Shown here: positions 17,150-25,948 of the stretch, in pieces
How positions within the stretch are numbered: the stretch's first letter is position 1
Layout of the letters: the number at the start of each line of letters is the position of its first letter
DNA from: Pseudomonadaceae bacterium
GTDB lineage: Bacteria; Pseudomonadota; Gammaproteobacteria; Pseudomonadales; Pseudomonadaceae
NCBI GenBank assembly: GCA_019745275.1
Contig: JAIETJ010000094.1
Coordinates: forward strand, 1 to 63,095
DNA length: 63,095 bases
Direction: 5' to 3'
Translations under genes and position numbers: made by a program
The notes under the pieces: model-generated
Database searches by the model: none
What the model was told of the DNA's origin: nothing
What the model saw: the letters and a program-made list of their open reading frames with translations, nothing else

Positions 17150-18121
17150 ATGCATAGATGCACACCTCCAACTCGACACAGCGCGACGCGCTCTTGGCGC
17201 GTCTGGCTATGGCTGGTAATGACCATGCTGCCATGCACAGCGAGCCTCGCCGTTGAGCCGCCAGCCGAGAAAGAACTTAACCGCCCGGTAACGGCCAGCG
17301 AACATCTGCGCTACCCGCGCTCCTTTAGTGGTTACGAAGAACGTGACAGCTACGCGCTAGCCTTATTGCAACTCGCCTTGGATAAAGCCGGTAGCCCGCT
17401 CACCTTGACACCTTCGACCGCCAGCATGGGACAAGACCGGGCACTCACAGAGCTTGGCCTGCAACGGAATGTTGAAGTGGTCTGGGCCATGACCAGCACC
17501 GAACGCGAAGAAAAATTCCTGCCGATCCGCATTAGCATCGACAAAGGTTTAATGGGCTGGCGCCTAGCACTCGTGGCGAAGGAGCGGCCATTGCTGCTGC
17601 AAAACGTGCACAGCCTGAGCGATCTGCAAGCATTCCAAGCCGGCCAAGGCCATGACTGGCCGGACCGAAACATACTGGCTGAGAACGGCCTCCCCGTGCA
17701 GGTCAGCGCCAGCTACGAAGGTTTGTTTCATATGCTGGCCGCTGGGCGCTTTGACTACTTTCCTCGCTCCCTGCTGGAGGTATGGGACGAGGCCAAGAGC
17801 TATCAACAGCTAGGCTTAAGCGTTGACCCCTACTTGGTGTTGCACTACCCCACCACTTCGTATTTTTTCGTCGCCAAAAACAACCCTCAGCTGGCCGAAA
17901 CCTTACGCACAGGGCTTGAGCGGGCGCTGGCCGACGGCTCATTCGACGCCTTGTTTTTTAAGCATAACGGGGCTTTTTTGCGTCAATTAAAGCTCTCGCA
18001 GCGCCGCGTTTTAGAGCTCAGCAATCCTCTCCTGCCGGCTGCCACACCCTTGTCGCGACCAGAGTTATGGCTGAACCGTGAGCAATTACGGCAATTGGAA
18101 CAAACTCCCGCTAAGCCATAA
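17150..18121 (+). CDS. Periplasmic solute-binding-like protein
   Basis: 323 residues from the ATG at 17150 (17114 also possible; neither has a clear SD). A long N-terminal signal (about 18-35, WLWLVMTMLPCTASLA) precedes a domain resembling SBP_bac_3/ABC-type amino-acid binding proteins. Examples are the strand EVVWAMTSTEREEKFLPIRISIDKGLMGWRLAL, YEGLFHMLAAGRFDYFPRSLLEVWDE and the end-lobe FVAKNNPQLAETLRTGLERALADGSFDALF. No transporter genes are nearby. Pseudomonas carries several such orphan binding proteins, some feeding sensor proteins; its ligand is unknown. Confidence 0.8.
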   Translation: MHRCTPPTRHSATRSWRVWLWLVMTMLPCTASLAVEPPAEKELNRPVTASEHLRYPRSFSGYEERDSYALALLQLALDKAGSPLTLTPSTASMGQDRALTELGLQRNVEVVWAMTSTEREEKFLPIRISIDKGLMGWRLALVAKERPLLLQNVHSLSDLQAFQAGQGHDWPDRNILAENGLPVQVSASYEGLFHMLAAGRFDYFPRSLLEVWDEAKSYQQLGLSVDPYLVLHYPTTSYFFVAKNNPQLAETLRTGLERALADGSFDALFFKHNGAFLRQLKLSQRRVLELSNPLLPAATPLSRPELWLNREQLRQLEQTPAKP

Positions 18122-18206
18122 ACGGCTGATCAGCACTCTATTGACCTTGCGCAAGGCGCCGCCGCCAAGCTTGGATAGCATGCGCGGACTACTTTGCGAG
18201 GCTGCC

Positions 18207-18527
18207 ATGACGATTAAATCCACTGACATTTGCGCCGCGGCCGAACAGCTCAAGGGCCTGGTCGGTTTCAACCGCAAGACTCATCAGTACATTGTGCGTT
18301 TTAGTGAGGACTCATTCGGCATGGACGTCGACGAGGCCAGCATCATGCCGGCCAGTGAGTTTGTCTGGCGCGCCACCGAGGGCGAGGTGATGGCGCTGAA
18401 ACGTGAGCGCTTGCAGATTTTACTCAACCAGCACGTCGATGACCGTCTGCAGATCAGCCAACCGCTGCGACTGTATATGCAGCGCCACGACTTGCCAGAA
18501 ATCCTCGCCCAGCGCAGCCGGCAGTAA
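18207..18527 (+). CDS. Conserved small Pseudomonas protein
   Basis: 106 residues beginning MTIKSTDICAAAEQLKGLVGFN; GAGG is about 6 bases before this ATG, whereas longer starts have no ribosome site. Soluble, mixed charge, with the repeat-free core YIVRFSEDSFGMDVDEASIMPASEFVW and a helical C-terminus. No known domain. I recall close relatives annotated only as hypothetical in Pseudomonas. Confidence 0.8.
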   Translation: MTIKSTDICAAAEQLKGLVGFNRKTHQYIVRFSEDSFGMDVDEASIMPASEFVWRATEGEVMALKRERLQILLNQHVDDRLQISQPLRLYMQRHDLPEILAQRSRQ

Positions 18528-18569
18528 CCAGCCACGGCCAATCAGGGTCAGGCACAGCGACGCACTGGA

Positions 18570-20174
18570 TTAAAGCGTGGCGCTATCCAACGCGGCCAAG
18601 AGCGCCGCGTCGTGTTGATAAATATCTGACACATAGTGCACCTGCCCTGCGCTATCGACCTCAGCAGTCCAATAGCTCATCAACAGCGGCATCGGGCTGC
18701 TCAGGCGAAACTCATGGGTGTTACCACTGGCCAACAAAGTAGCCGCGCGCTCACGCTCAGCCGTCGTCATCAGCTGCTCACTCAAGTGCAAGGCCTGCTC
18801 AACCCGCACGCATCCGGAGCTAAATGCGCGCGGGGCTTTGTTAAACAGCGGCTGACTGGGGGTGTCGTGCAGGTACACCGAGAAGGGATTAGCAAAGCGC
18901 AACGCCACCTGACCGAGCGGATTTTTCGGCCCCGCACGCTGGCGTAGCTGTACATAACCGGGGTTATTCCAATCCACTTGACCGGCATCTAGCTGAGTAC
19001 CCTCACGGTCAAATATTTGCAGGTCATGCTGGCTCAAAAAAGCCTGATCACGGCGAATTTCCGGCAGTTTATCTTCGCGAAAAATCGTCGGTGGCACGCT
19101 CCACGTTGGGTTCAGGGTTACCCGTGAGATCTGTGACTTCAATAACGGTGTGGGCCGATCGGGGCGCCCCACTTGGGTACGGGTTTGCCACACCGGAGTG
19201 CCGGCCTGATAGACCGTCAGTTGCGCGGCCGCGATATTAATCAGCACAGCAGTGTCTTGCAGGTTGTGGCCTAACCAGCGAAAGCGCTCTAAGTTGACCC
19301 GCAATTGTTCGCGGCGCGCCTGCGGGCTGACATTCAGCGCCGCCAAGGTACCTGCGCCCATCACCCCATCCGCTTGCAAAGCATGGCTTTGCTGAAAACG
19401 CTTAAGCGCCTCCACCTGTTCAGGACCGAATAGCTGGCTGTTGTCACGGCTAATCGAGGACAAATAACCTTCATCGAATAAGCGCTGGGTCAACGCCGGC
19501 ACTCGCGCATCGCTCATGTCCGGGCGCAGCAACGGCCCGCTGGCGACCGTCTGCCAGACCGGCAGCGGCTGCTGACGCAGTTGCGCATAAGCACTGCGCA
19601 AGGCTTGATACTGCGGTAAAGCCGGGCGTACTTGGCTAAAAATCTGGGGTAAGTCGCTCAACCCGATCACCGCCAAGCGCGACACATTCTCGCTGACTGA
19701 CACGAGCTCATCGGGCGCGGCGGCGGCCTGCCAGAATGGTTCAACTTTGGCCTGCTGCAAGCGGCCGCGCTGCAAATGCTGCAATGCCTGTAGATAAACA
19801 TGACTGATAAATATATCGCGACAATCATCATTAATGGCTTCAGCGGCTGGCTGAACAAAACCGCGTAAACGCTCTAGTTGATAATCCGCCGGATTCAAAC
19901 CGTCATCGGCCAATTGCTCAAGTTGTGGCAACAGCGCCTCTAATCGAGCAGGGCTCGACCATGCTTGCGCGAATTGCTGGCGCGTATAAAAATCGCTCAA
20001 CAAGGCCTGCGCGGAGGCATCCAAACGGGTCGGCATGGCGCTGCAACTGTGCGGCAACTGCGTCAATGTCAGCTGCATCGGGCTTACCAGCGGCACGGCA
20101 TACTCAACCGCAACACTGACCAGCGGCGTGACCAGCAAGCTAACACTCAGGTAAACTGCATACTTTTTGTACAA
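18570..20174 (-). CDS. L,D-transpeptidase, YcbB/LdtD type
   Basis: 534 residues. Signal or anchor sequence at residues 1-25, helical scaffold, a peptidoglycan-binding domain at about 240-290 (GPEQVEALKRFQQSHALQADGVMGAGTLAALN), then the YkuD catalytic domain with HDTPSQPLF and SSGCVR, nucleophile Cys455. It forms 3-3 cross-links or attaches substrates to peptidoglycan in the periplasm. The start is TTG at 20174, backed by GGAG nine bases upstream; no ATG fits. Divergent from a second, unrelated-subfamily L,D-transpeptidase at 20313. Confidence 0.92.
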   Translation of the reverse strand: MYKKYAVYLSVSLLVTPLVSVAVEYAVPLVSPMQLTLTQLPHSCSAMPTRLDASAQALLSDFYTRQQFAQAWSSPARLEALLPQLEQLADDGLNPADYQLERLRGFVQPAAEAINDDCRDIFISHVYLQALQHLQRGRLQQAKVEPFWQAAAAPDELVSVSENVSRLAVIGLSDLPQIFSQVRPALPQYQALRSAYAQLRQQPLPVWQTVASGPLLRPDMSDARVPALTQRLFDEGYLSSISRDNSQLFGPEQVEALKRFQQSHALQADGVMGAGTLAALNVSPQARREQLRVNLERFRWLGHNLQDTAVLINIAAAQLTVYQAGTPVWQTRTQVGRPDRPTPLLKSQISRVTLNPTWSVPPTIFREDKLPEIRRDQAFLSQHDLQIFDREGTQLDAGQVDWNNPGYVQLRQRAGPKNPLGQVALRFANPFSVYLHDTPSQPLFNKAPRAFSSGCVRVEQALHLSEQLMTTAERERAATLLASGNTHEFRLSSPMPLLMSYWTAEVDSAGQVHYVSDIYQHDAALLAALDSATL

Positions 20175-20312
20175 TTAAATCACTCCATTGCATGGCCATA
20201 GCAGTTACGGCCACCCGAAACTGGCAACACTTAGCGCGCATGCCTAAGTATAAGCAGACCGGTTCGGTTAACGACAGGAAGTCGGGAGCCTAAACAAGGG
20301 GACTCTCAACAC

Positions 20313-21026
20313 ATGCCTAATTTATTGCGGCGCTTATTACTGAGCACCACACTACTAATGACCTTTGCCGCCCCGACAATAGCCTCTACCAGCAACACCC
20401 AGCCACTGTTCAAGAGCTTATCCAAAGCGGCTCCCAAACTTAATCCACAAGCCTTGCAGCAAGCCCTTAGCGCCATGCAGTGCGCGATCAACAGCGGTGC
20501 CGGTGGCGCGCAACGCTTGGCGGTAATCGATTACTCGTTGCCCTCTACAGCCAAGCGCCTATGGATTTTTGACCTGCAGCGCAAAACCTTGTTGCTGCAA
20601 GAGTTAGTCGCTCACGGCAATAAATCCGGAGAAAATTTCGCCACTAGCTTTTCCAACCGAGTTGGCAGCTATCAGTCCAGTCTTGGCCTGTTTCGCACCC
20701 AAGAGAGTTATCAAGGCGATAATGGCTATTCCCTACGCATGGACGGCTTAGAGCCTGGCCTCAACGATCAAGCCCGTGAGCGCGCCATCGTGATTCACGG
20801 TGCCGACTACGTAAATCCGCTCTGGAGCCAGCGCCAAGGCCGCATAGGCCGCAGCCAAGGTTGCCCTGCCGTGCGCCCAGCTGTGGCCAAACAGGTGATC
20901 GACAAACTTAAAGGCGGCCAGTTTATGTACTCTTGGTACCCCGACCGGCGCCTGGCTAAAGCCTCGCTGTACGTCAATTGCCAGCCGCGCCAAGTGGCCC
21001 GCATTCTTGCCCTCAACGACCGCTAA
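20313..21026 (+). CDS. Murein L,D-transpeptidase catalytic-domain protein (YkuD_2-like)
   Basis: 237 residues: signal peptide (about 1-24, ending TIAS), then a single catalytic domain with RLWIFDLQRKTLLLQELVAHG, AIVIHGADYV (His162) and GRSQGCPAV (Cys184). This is the compact class, distinct from the scaffolded YcbB type next door. Periplasmic. Divergent from the ycbB-like gene, so the two share a 138-base promoter region. A DUF3820 gene follows after 9 bases and is probably in the same unit. Confidence 0.88.
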   Translation: MPNLLRRLLLSTTLLMTFAAPTIASTSNTQPLFKSLSKAAPKLNPQALQQALSAMQCAINSGAGGAQRLAVIDYSLPSTAKRLWIFDLQRKTLLLQELVAHGNKSGENFATSFSNRVGSYQSSLGLFRTQESYQGDNGYSLRMDGLEPGLNDQARERAIVIHGADYVNPLWSQRQGRIGRSQGCPAVRPAVAKQVIDKLKGGQFMYSWYPDRRLAKASLYVNCQPRQVARILALNDR

Positions 21027-21035
21027 GCGCCTGCG

Positions 21036-21281
21036 ATGAAAGCCGACGATCTCTTGCTGCTACTCACCCGGCAGATGCCTTTCGGCAAATACCAGGGCCG
21101 GCTAATTGCCGACCTACCCGGGCAATACCTTAATTGGTTTGCCCGCGAAGGCTTCCCTAAGGGTGAAATCGGCCAACTGCTGCAATTGATGCAGGAGATC
21201 GACCACAACGGCCTATCTGAACTGCTCACACCTCTGCGCCAACAGCTGAACATCCGCCCTAACCGCAACCCCGGCCGCTAA
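21036..21281 (+). CDS. DUF3820 family protein
   Basis: 81 residues with the full DUF3820 signature: MPFGKYQGRLIADLPGQYLNWFAREGFPKGEIGQLL. The same motif occurs as a module in some nucleases; by itself its role is unknown. It starts 9 bases after the L,D-transpeptidase gene. Length is normal for the family. Confidence 0.9.
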   Translation: MKADDLLLLLTRQMPFGKYQGRLIADLPGQYLNWFAREGFPKGEIGQLLQLMQEIDHNGLSELLTPLRQQLNIRPNRNPGR

Positions 21282-21354
21282 GCCGGTATACTGTGGCGGT
21301 TCGCGCCGCCAAGCCGCGCACTTAACTCAAGCCACTCGTTTTCACGGATTACCC

Positions 21355-21588
21355 ATGACCAGCCCAACAACTAACGCCGACATTCAACCCGACGTAGCGG
21401 CGCAACCTACCGACGCGAGCGCACCAGCGGCCAAGATTCCAGCCTTTCGCTTCCCATTTTCGCCGGCAAGCTTTGCCCCGAACAAAAGCGACGACCAGCC
21501 GTGGCATCAACTCGCGAATAAATCCAGCCACGACAAAACCCCCGGCCGTGCGCCTAATGGTACCCGCCGCTCGATGGGTAAGCGTTAA
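21355..21588 (+). CDS. Small disordered conserved protein
   Basis: 77 residues, rich in Pro, Ala, Ser and Asn, with PAFRFPFSPASFAPNKSDDQPWHQLANKSSHDK and a basic tail RRSMGKR. No domain, signal or membrane segment. Third base composition matches the neighbours, and it sits between two real genes in the same direction. SD is weak. Likely real but with unknown role. Confidence 0.62.
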   Translation: MTSPTTNADIQPDVAAQPTDASAPAAKIPAFRFPFSPASFAPNKSDDQPWHQLANKSSHDKTPGRAPNGTRRSMGKR

Positions 21589-21612
21589 CCCAGCTAAGTC
21601 CGGAGATTCTTT

Positions 21613-22044
21613 ATGCGCCGCAACTCCCTCAGCCTTATCAGCCTCTCGGTGCTACTGAGCGCCTGCACCAGCACGCCGAGCGGCATCGCGCTAACCGCCG
21701 AGAGCTTGCAGCATCATCACTGGGTGTTAGAGCAGATCGACGGTCAACCGATCATGGCTGAGAAAGGTCGAGAGCCCGACTTAGAAATTGGCGAACAACT
21801 GCGCGCCAATGGCAATGCCGGCTGCAACCGTTTTATGGGCCAAGTTGAGATTCAAGGCCAACAACTGCGTATCAGCAAGATGGCCACGACCATGATGCTC
21901 TGCCCGGCGCCCCAGCAAGACTGGGAAACGGCGATGAACAGCACCCTCAGTAACTGGAGTGAGGCCGAGTTGAGCGCCCAGCAACTGCGCCTCAAAGGCA
22001 GCCAGCACGAACTGCTACTGCGCTTAAGCGACTGGGTACACTAA
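21613..22044 (+). CDS. META-domain lipoprotein (HslJ-like)
   Basis: 143 residues: lipoprotein signal with lipobox LLSAC (Cys18), then one META domain (WVLEQIDGQPI, ANGNAGCNRFMGQVEIQGQQLRIS, TTMMLCP). META proteins such as HslJ are small envelope proteins linked to stress and novobiocin resistance. GGAG lies 8 bases upstream. A distant relative with a similar layout is at 51242-51658. Confidence 0.9.
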   Translation: MRRNSLSLISLSVLLSACTSTPSGIALTAESLQHHHWVLEQIDGQPIMAEKGREPDLEIGEQLRANGNAGCNRFMGQVEIQGQQLRISKMATTMMLCPAPQQDWETAMNSTLSNWSEAELSAQQLRLKGSQHELLLRLSDWVH

Positions 22045-22111
22045 AAACACCGCCGACTCAGACAGTTAGCTGTTCGCGGCGCGGCCAAACAAGGCGCGCC
22101 GCGATTGAGTT

Positions 22112-22954
22112 TTATTGCTCGAACAAACCTTTAGCCGGGAACAAGCTGTCAAAGCTTGCGGTGGTTTTCATCGCCTTAGCTTGGAAAGTTTTGAGCATAT
22201 CGTTAGGCCGGAACATCCCCGACTGCCAGGTAGCCATGTATTTCAAACTGTCGGCCACGCTGTGGTCGCGGCTAAAGTTGAGCATCTCTTTGCAACCACT
22301 GACCGCCAACGGCGAGTGCGCGGCAATCTGCGCGGCGATCGCCAAGACACCGGCAACCAGCTCCTCGTGGCTGGCGTACACCTGATTAACAAAACCCAGC
22401 GCCTTGGCTTCATCGGCGCTAAATTTACGCCCGGTGTAGGCCAGTTCACGTACCACCCCTTGCGGCAGCAGTTTCGGTAAGCGTTGCAAGGTGCCGACGT
22501 CAGCCGTCATACCCAGCTCAGTTTCTTTGATGGTGAAGTAAGCATCGGCTGAGCAATAACGGCTGTCGGCGGCGCACACCATGTCCAGCGCGCCGCCGAT
22601 GCAGCCACCTTGAATGGCGACCAGCACCGGCAAGCGTACTTCTTCCAAGCTGCTCAAGCTGGCTTGAAGCTGCATCACCACCCGGCGCAGGTTTTCCGCC
22701 ATCCGCCCCGGATCACCACCCATCGGCACTGCTTTGGGGTTGGTAAATACGCCCAAATCCATTCCGGCAGAAAAATGTTTGCCGGTCGATGAGATAACTA
22801 TCACCCGGGCCTCACCGCTGGCTTCCAGCTCGCGCATACACAGCGGCAGCTCTAGCCAGAAGTCGGTGTTCATTGAGTTCATGGCCTCAGGCCGCGCCAG
22901 CTGTACATGGGCGACATGCTCGCTAAGGGTGACGTTAAAGCTTTTATAGGTCAT
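22112..22954 (-). CDS. Crotonase-family enzyme, probable delta(3,5)-delta(2,4)-dienoyl-CoA isomerase
   Basis: 280 residues from MTYKSFNVTLSEHVAHVQL. Crotonase fold with oxyanion GKHFSAGMDL and GGCIGGALD. Three acidic residues that define the mammalian ECH1 dienoyl-CoA isomerase are present at the same spacing: Asp124 (GALD), Glu144 (IKETELG) and Asp152 (TADVGTLQRLP). This favours isomerisation of dienoyl-CoA from unsaturated fatty acids over plain hydration. Cytosolic. Divergent from a TetR regulator across a perfect palindrome. Confidence 0.87.
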   Translation of the reverse strand: MTYKSFNVTLSEHVAHVQLARPEAMNSMNTDFWLELPLCMRELEASGEARVIVISSTGKHFSAGMDLGVFTNPKAVPMGGDPGRMAENLRRVVMQLQASLSSLEEVRLPVLVAIQGGCIGGALDMVCAADSRYCSADAYFTIKETELGMTADVGTLQRLPKLLPQGVVRELAYTGRKFSADEAKALGFVNQVYASHEELVAGVLAIAAQIAAHSPLAVSGCKEMLNFSRDHSVADSLKYMATWQSGMFRPNDMLKTFQAKAMKTTASFDSLFPAKGLFEQ

Positions 22955-23033
22955 GGCAAAAATACTCAGCAAAGCCCGGCAGGGCATTAAAAGTAAGGAT
23001 CAATGGGGGCACAGTGGCAGACATCGACAAACA

Positions 23034-23052
23034 ATCTTGACGGCGTCAAGAT
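23034..23052. promoter_or_regulatory. Palindromic operator candidate for the TetR regulator
   Basis: ATCTTGAC-GGC-GTCAAGAT, a perfect 8-bp inverted repeat with a 3-base centre, in the 163-base region between the isomerase and tetR genes. It also contains a TTGACG -35-like hexamer, so occupancy would block a promoter. Confidence 0.6.
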
Positions 23053-23117
23053 AGAGACCCGAGTCCGCACCTGTCAAGCTCAGCCCGCGCACCCTACCCT
23101 TTAGTTAGAAGCCCGCC

Positions 23118-23741
23118 ATGAACGACGCAAATAACCTCTATCACCACGGCAATTTGCGCCAAAGCTTGCTGGACAACAGCCTGAATTTACTCCGTAAGGA
23201 GGGCCTGGAGGGCTTATCTCTCAGACGTTTGGCCGAGCTCAGCGGGGTGTCGCGGGCGGCGCCGTATCACCATTTTAAAGATAAGCAAGCCTTGTTAGCC
23301 GCCGTCGCCGAGCAAGGTTTCCAGCAACTTGAACAACTGCTATTAGCCGTCGTCAGCGACGAGCAAACCGCCCTAGAGCACCGCTTGCAGCAAGCGGTGC
23401 GCGGTTATCTGCAGTTTGCCCAAACGCAGCCGGCACTCTATCAACTGATGTTTGGTGCAACCCTCTGGGCAACTAGTGCTGGCGCGGATGAGGCAAACAG
23501 CATTGCGCAGTTTCAACGCATGGCCAAAGACTGTTTTCGCCACTACGTAGGGCTGTTCGAGCAATTGCAGGAGCAACACCCGCACACGAGGCGTATACAT
23601 GCGCTGCGCTCGGCGCAATTGCTCTGGGCCAGCCTGCACGGGCTAACCACCCTAACCCGTGACGGGGCTTTTTTTGACCCGCGCGAACTTGCTGAGATAG
23701 CCAACCACGCCCTCAGCCAATTCGCCCACCGCCAGGCCTGA
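23118..23741 (+). CDS. TetR/AcrR-family regulator (WHG domain)
   Basis: 207 residues. N-terminal helix-turn-helix: YHHGNLRQSLLDNSLNLLRKEG, then LSLRRLAELSGVSRAAPYHHFKDKQALLAAV. The C-terminal domain resembles TetR_C_33/WHG (YLQFAQTQPALYQLMFG, LLWASLHGLTTL). The start has little SD. A GNAT gene begins 5 bases after its stop. It is divergent from the isomerase gene. Repression of fatty-acid-related genes with an acyl-CoA ligand is plausible but inferred. Confidence 0.92.
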   Translation: MNDANNLYHHGNLRQSLLDNSLNLLRKEGLEGLSLRRLAELSGVSRAAPYHHFKDKQALLAAVAEQGFQQLEQLLLAVVSDEQTALEHRLQQAVRGYLQFAQTQPALYQLMFGATLWATSAGADEANSIAQFQRMAKDCFRHYVGLFEQLQEQHPHTRRIHALRSAQLLWASLHGLTTLTRDGAFFDPRELAEIANHALSQFAHRQA

Positions 23742-23746
23742 TCCCG

Positions 23747-24166
23747 ATGCCTACGGTGGTCTATCAGTGGCTAGACGAGGCGTTAGTGCCGCTGGCCAAT
23801 AAATTCTACAAGAGCCAGCGCTCGAGCATGCGCGCGGGCCGTGGCGAACAGATATGGGTGGCCAAAGAGACGGACATCATCGCTGCCTGCTGCCTTAAGC
23901 CACAGGAGCATGGCCATTGGCTGACAGCCCTGCTGGTGGCCGAACCGTTGCGCCAGCAAGGGATAGCCAGCGCGTTGCTGCACAACCTGCGCGGCAATAT
24001 CAGCGGACCGATTTGGTTGTTTTGCCAACCCAACCTGGTCGATTTTTATCAGCGCCAAGGGTTTCAAGCGGCCAACCAATTGCCGCAGGCTTTGACTCAG
24101 CGCCTACAGCGTTATCAACAGAAACAACCTTTGCAGGCACTGATCAGCAACCCTTTGGCTGACTAA
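23747..24166 (+). CDS. GNAT-family N-acetyltransferase
   Basis: 139 residues. Acetyl-CoA-binding motif A is LTALLVAEPLRQQGIASALLHNL (Q/R-x-x-G-x-A), preceded by strand EQIWVAKETDIIAACCLKP and followed by FYQRQGFQAANQLP. Substrate unknown. It starts 5 bases after tetR, so it is co-transcribed. It has an unusually short region before motif A, but the core fold is complete. Confidence 0.87.
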   Translation: MPTVVYQWLDEALVPLANKFYKSQRSSMRAGRGEQIWVAKETDIIAACCLKPQEHGHWLTALLVAEPLRQQGIASALLHNLRGNISGPIWLFCQPNLVDFYQRQGFQAANQLPQALTQRLQRYQQKQPLQALISNPLAD

Positions 24167-24285
24167 ACAGGTGCCGCCGCGTCGGCCAATGACGTCTTGC
24201 AGTTATCTCGCGCGTGAGTAACTATTTTTCCACGCGTATTTTTAACTCGCCGGCCATCCCGCCGGCACACCCTGGATATTCCTCT

Positions 24286-25629
24286 ATGCACGAGCCATTG
24301 GTTCGCACCGACTTTAGCCCGGCGGCGTCTTATACGGCTGTCAGCCCTCTGACCTTTCATCCGGCGCGTACCCCGTTATTTAATGAACTGCATGCACGGC
24401 CCTTCCCGGTATTGCAAACCCCAAGTTGCCTGGCGCACTTGGTGTTACTGCGCGAGGAACCCAGCAATAGCGCGGAACTGCAGCATCTGCAGAAATTATG
24501 CGAGCGTTTTGCGGTAGCCGCACCGAGCGCGGAGTCTTCGTGCTACTACCAGAACTTCGGTGGTTTTGAACTGCGCTGGGAGCGCCACACGGAGTTCTCG
24601 ACCTACACCTTGATTCGTCAGAGCGATACCCAGCCGCTGTTTAATGCCAGCCCTTTAACCTTGTTGCCTGCCGACTGGTTAAGCCAGTTACCCGGCCAGT
24701 TAATCAGCGCCCTGCACCTAGAACTGGCCACAGCACCCGCCAGCGAGCCAGACCCTGAGTCGATTCGCCAATACTTCGAAGGCCATCGGCTAATTAGCTC
24801 ACAGGTCAAAGAACACAAGGCGCGCTTGTGGAGCGCTTATCGCATTCACAACGATGGCAGCGGGCGGATCTTGATTCACAACCGCGAGCTTAATCCGTGC
24901 CAAAGCGGACGTTTGGTGCGCACGTTACTGGAGATGGAGACTTATCGGATGATGCTCCTGCTGGCCCTGCCGGCCGCTAAAAGCATCGCCCCAGAACTGA
25001 AAACCATGGACCAACAACTGGCCACGGTGATCCAACAAATTAACCAAATCGCGGGTCTACACGATGAGCGCCGCCTACTCGGCGAACTCAGCAGCTTGGC
25101 TGCACGTATCGAAAAACTGATCTCCGACAGCAATTTCCGTTTCTCCGCCGCCCAGGCCTATTACCAACTGATCAGCAATCGTCTCGAGGAGCTCCGCGAG
25201 CAAGAAGTCGCAGGGCTGCAAACCTTTAGAGAGTTTCTGCAACGCCGCCTGACTCCGGCTTGGCGTACCTGTGAAGCGGTGCGTAACGAGCTAAATGACC
25301 TTTCCCGGCGCATCGACCGCGCCAGCGAACTGCTGCGCACCCGTATCGACCTGACCATCGAGGCGCAAAACCAAAGCTTGATGCTGAAGATGGACCAACG
25401 CAGCCACACCCAATTGCGCCTGCAGCAAACAGTTGAGGGCTTGTCAGTCGCGGCCATTAGCTATTATTTGGTGGGCCTCACCAAACACTTAGCCGAGTCC
25501 GCCAAAGCCTTGGGGTTAATCGACAACAGCGCTCTGGTTACCGGCTTGGCCGTGCCGTTTTGTGTGACGGCAGTTTGGCTGGCAATGCGCCGCTTGCGCC
25601 GTACCCTGGAGCGCAGCGAGCCCAGCTAA
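24286..25629 (+). CDS. DUF3422 membrane-anchored protein
   Basis: 447 residues from MHEPLVRTDF; 24 residues more are possible from 24214. The N-terminal part carries the family hallmark PLFNELHARPFPVLQTPSCLAHLVLL. Long coiled coils (about 250-390) follow, then near the C-terminus two hydrophobic segments: SVAAISYYLVGLTKHL and LVTGLAVPFCVTAVWLAMRRL. The family is widespread in proteobacteria and has no assigned function; tail-anchored membrane location is likely. Confidence 0.87.
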   Translation: MHEPLVRTDFSPAASYTAVSPLTFHPARTPLFNELHARPFPVLQTPSCLAHLVLLREEPSNSAELQHLQKLCERFAVAAPSAESSCYYQNFGGFELRWERHTEFSTYTLIRQSDTQPLFNASPLTLLPADWLSQLPGQLISALHLELATAPASEPDPESIRQYFEGHRLISSQVKEHKARLWSAYRIHNDGSGRILIHNRELNPCQSGRLVRTLLEMETYRMMLLLALPAAKSIAPELKTMDQQLATVIQQINQIAGLHDERRLLGELSSLAARIEKLISDSNFRFSAAQAYYQLISNRLEELREQEVAGLQTFREFLQRRLTPAWRTCEAVRNELNDLSRRIDRASELLRTRIDLTIEAQNQSLMLKMDQRSHTQLRLQQTVEGLSVAAISYYLVGLTKHLAESAKALGLIDNSALVTGLAVPFCVTAVWLAMRRLRRTLERSEPS

Positions 25630-25684
25630 GCACGCCAATAAGTCATACGCATGGCGCACCTAAAGAGCGGGGCAACAGTCGCAT

Positions 25685-25855
25685 CCTAGCAGCCTGTCGG
25701 ACTTAGGTCTGTCCTGCTGCGGAAAAGCCAGACTTGGTCATTTTTCGCGCGCTCTCTCGTTAAAGAGAGTGACTATTCGCCTCAAAAGAGCGCAAAAACT
25801 GCCTCAAGCCGGTCTTCCCCTCGCGACGAACGCCTAAGCCCGACGGGCTGCTAGG
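25685..25855. mobile_element. MITE-like 171-base element with 23-bp terminal inverted repeats
   Basis: The left end begins CCTAGCAGCCTGTCGGACTT (25685-25707) and the right end, as reverse complement, CCTAGCAGCCCGTCGGGCTT (25833-25855). Over 23 bases 21 are identical. The interior has CTCTCT-CGTTA-AAGAGAG-like dyad symmetry near 25754-25770 and no coding potential. Size and ends fit a non-autonomous transposon derivative; no target duplication is evident. Confidence 0.65.
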
Positions 25856-25878
25856 CGGCGAATAAAATTATTCGCCGC
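25855..25878. repeat. Perfect palindrome abutting the element
   Basis: GCGGCGAATAA-AA-TTATTCGCCGC, 11-bp arms with 2-base centre. Its first base is the last base of the TIR. It could be the target hairpin of the insertion, a terminator remnant, or a regulator site upstream of msrB. Confidence 0.6.
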
Positions 25879-25948
25879 TGTAATTTTCTCAGGGATTGCG
25901 ACTCTACTGTTTGCCTACTCTTTAGTTGCCCACACGGCGGATCCCCCC

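Larger units (their letters stand above)
25630..25948. other. Intergenic region with a TIR element and a palindrome
   Basis: Gene-free 319 bases. They contain a 171-base inverted-repeat-bounded element, a perfect 24-base palindrome at its right edge, and about 70 bases that must hold the msrB promoter. No ORF with a ribosome site was seen. Confidence 0.7.
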
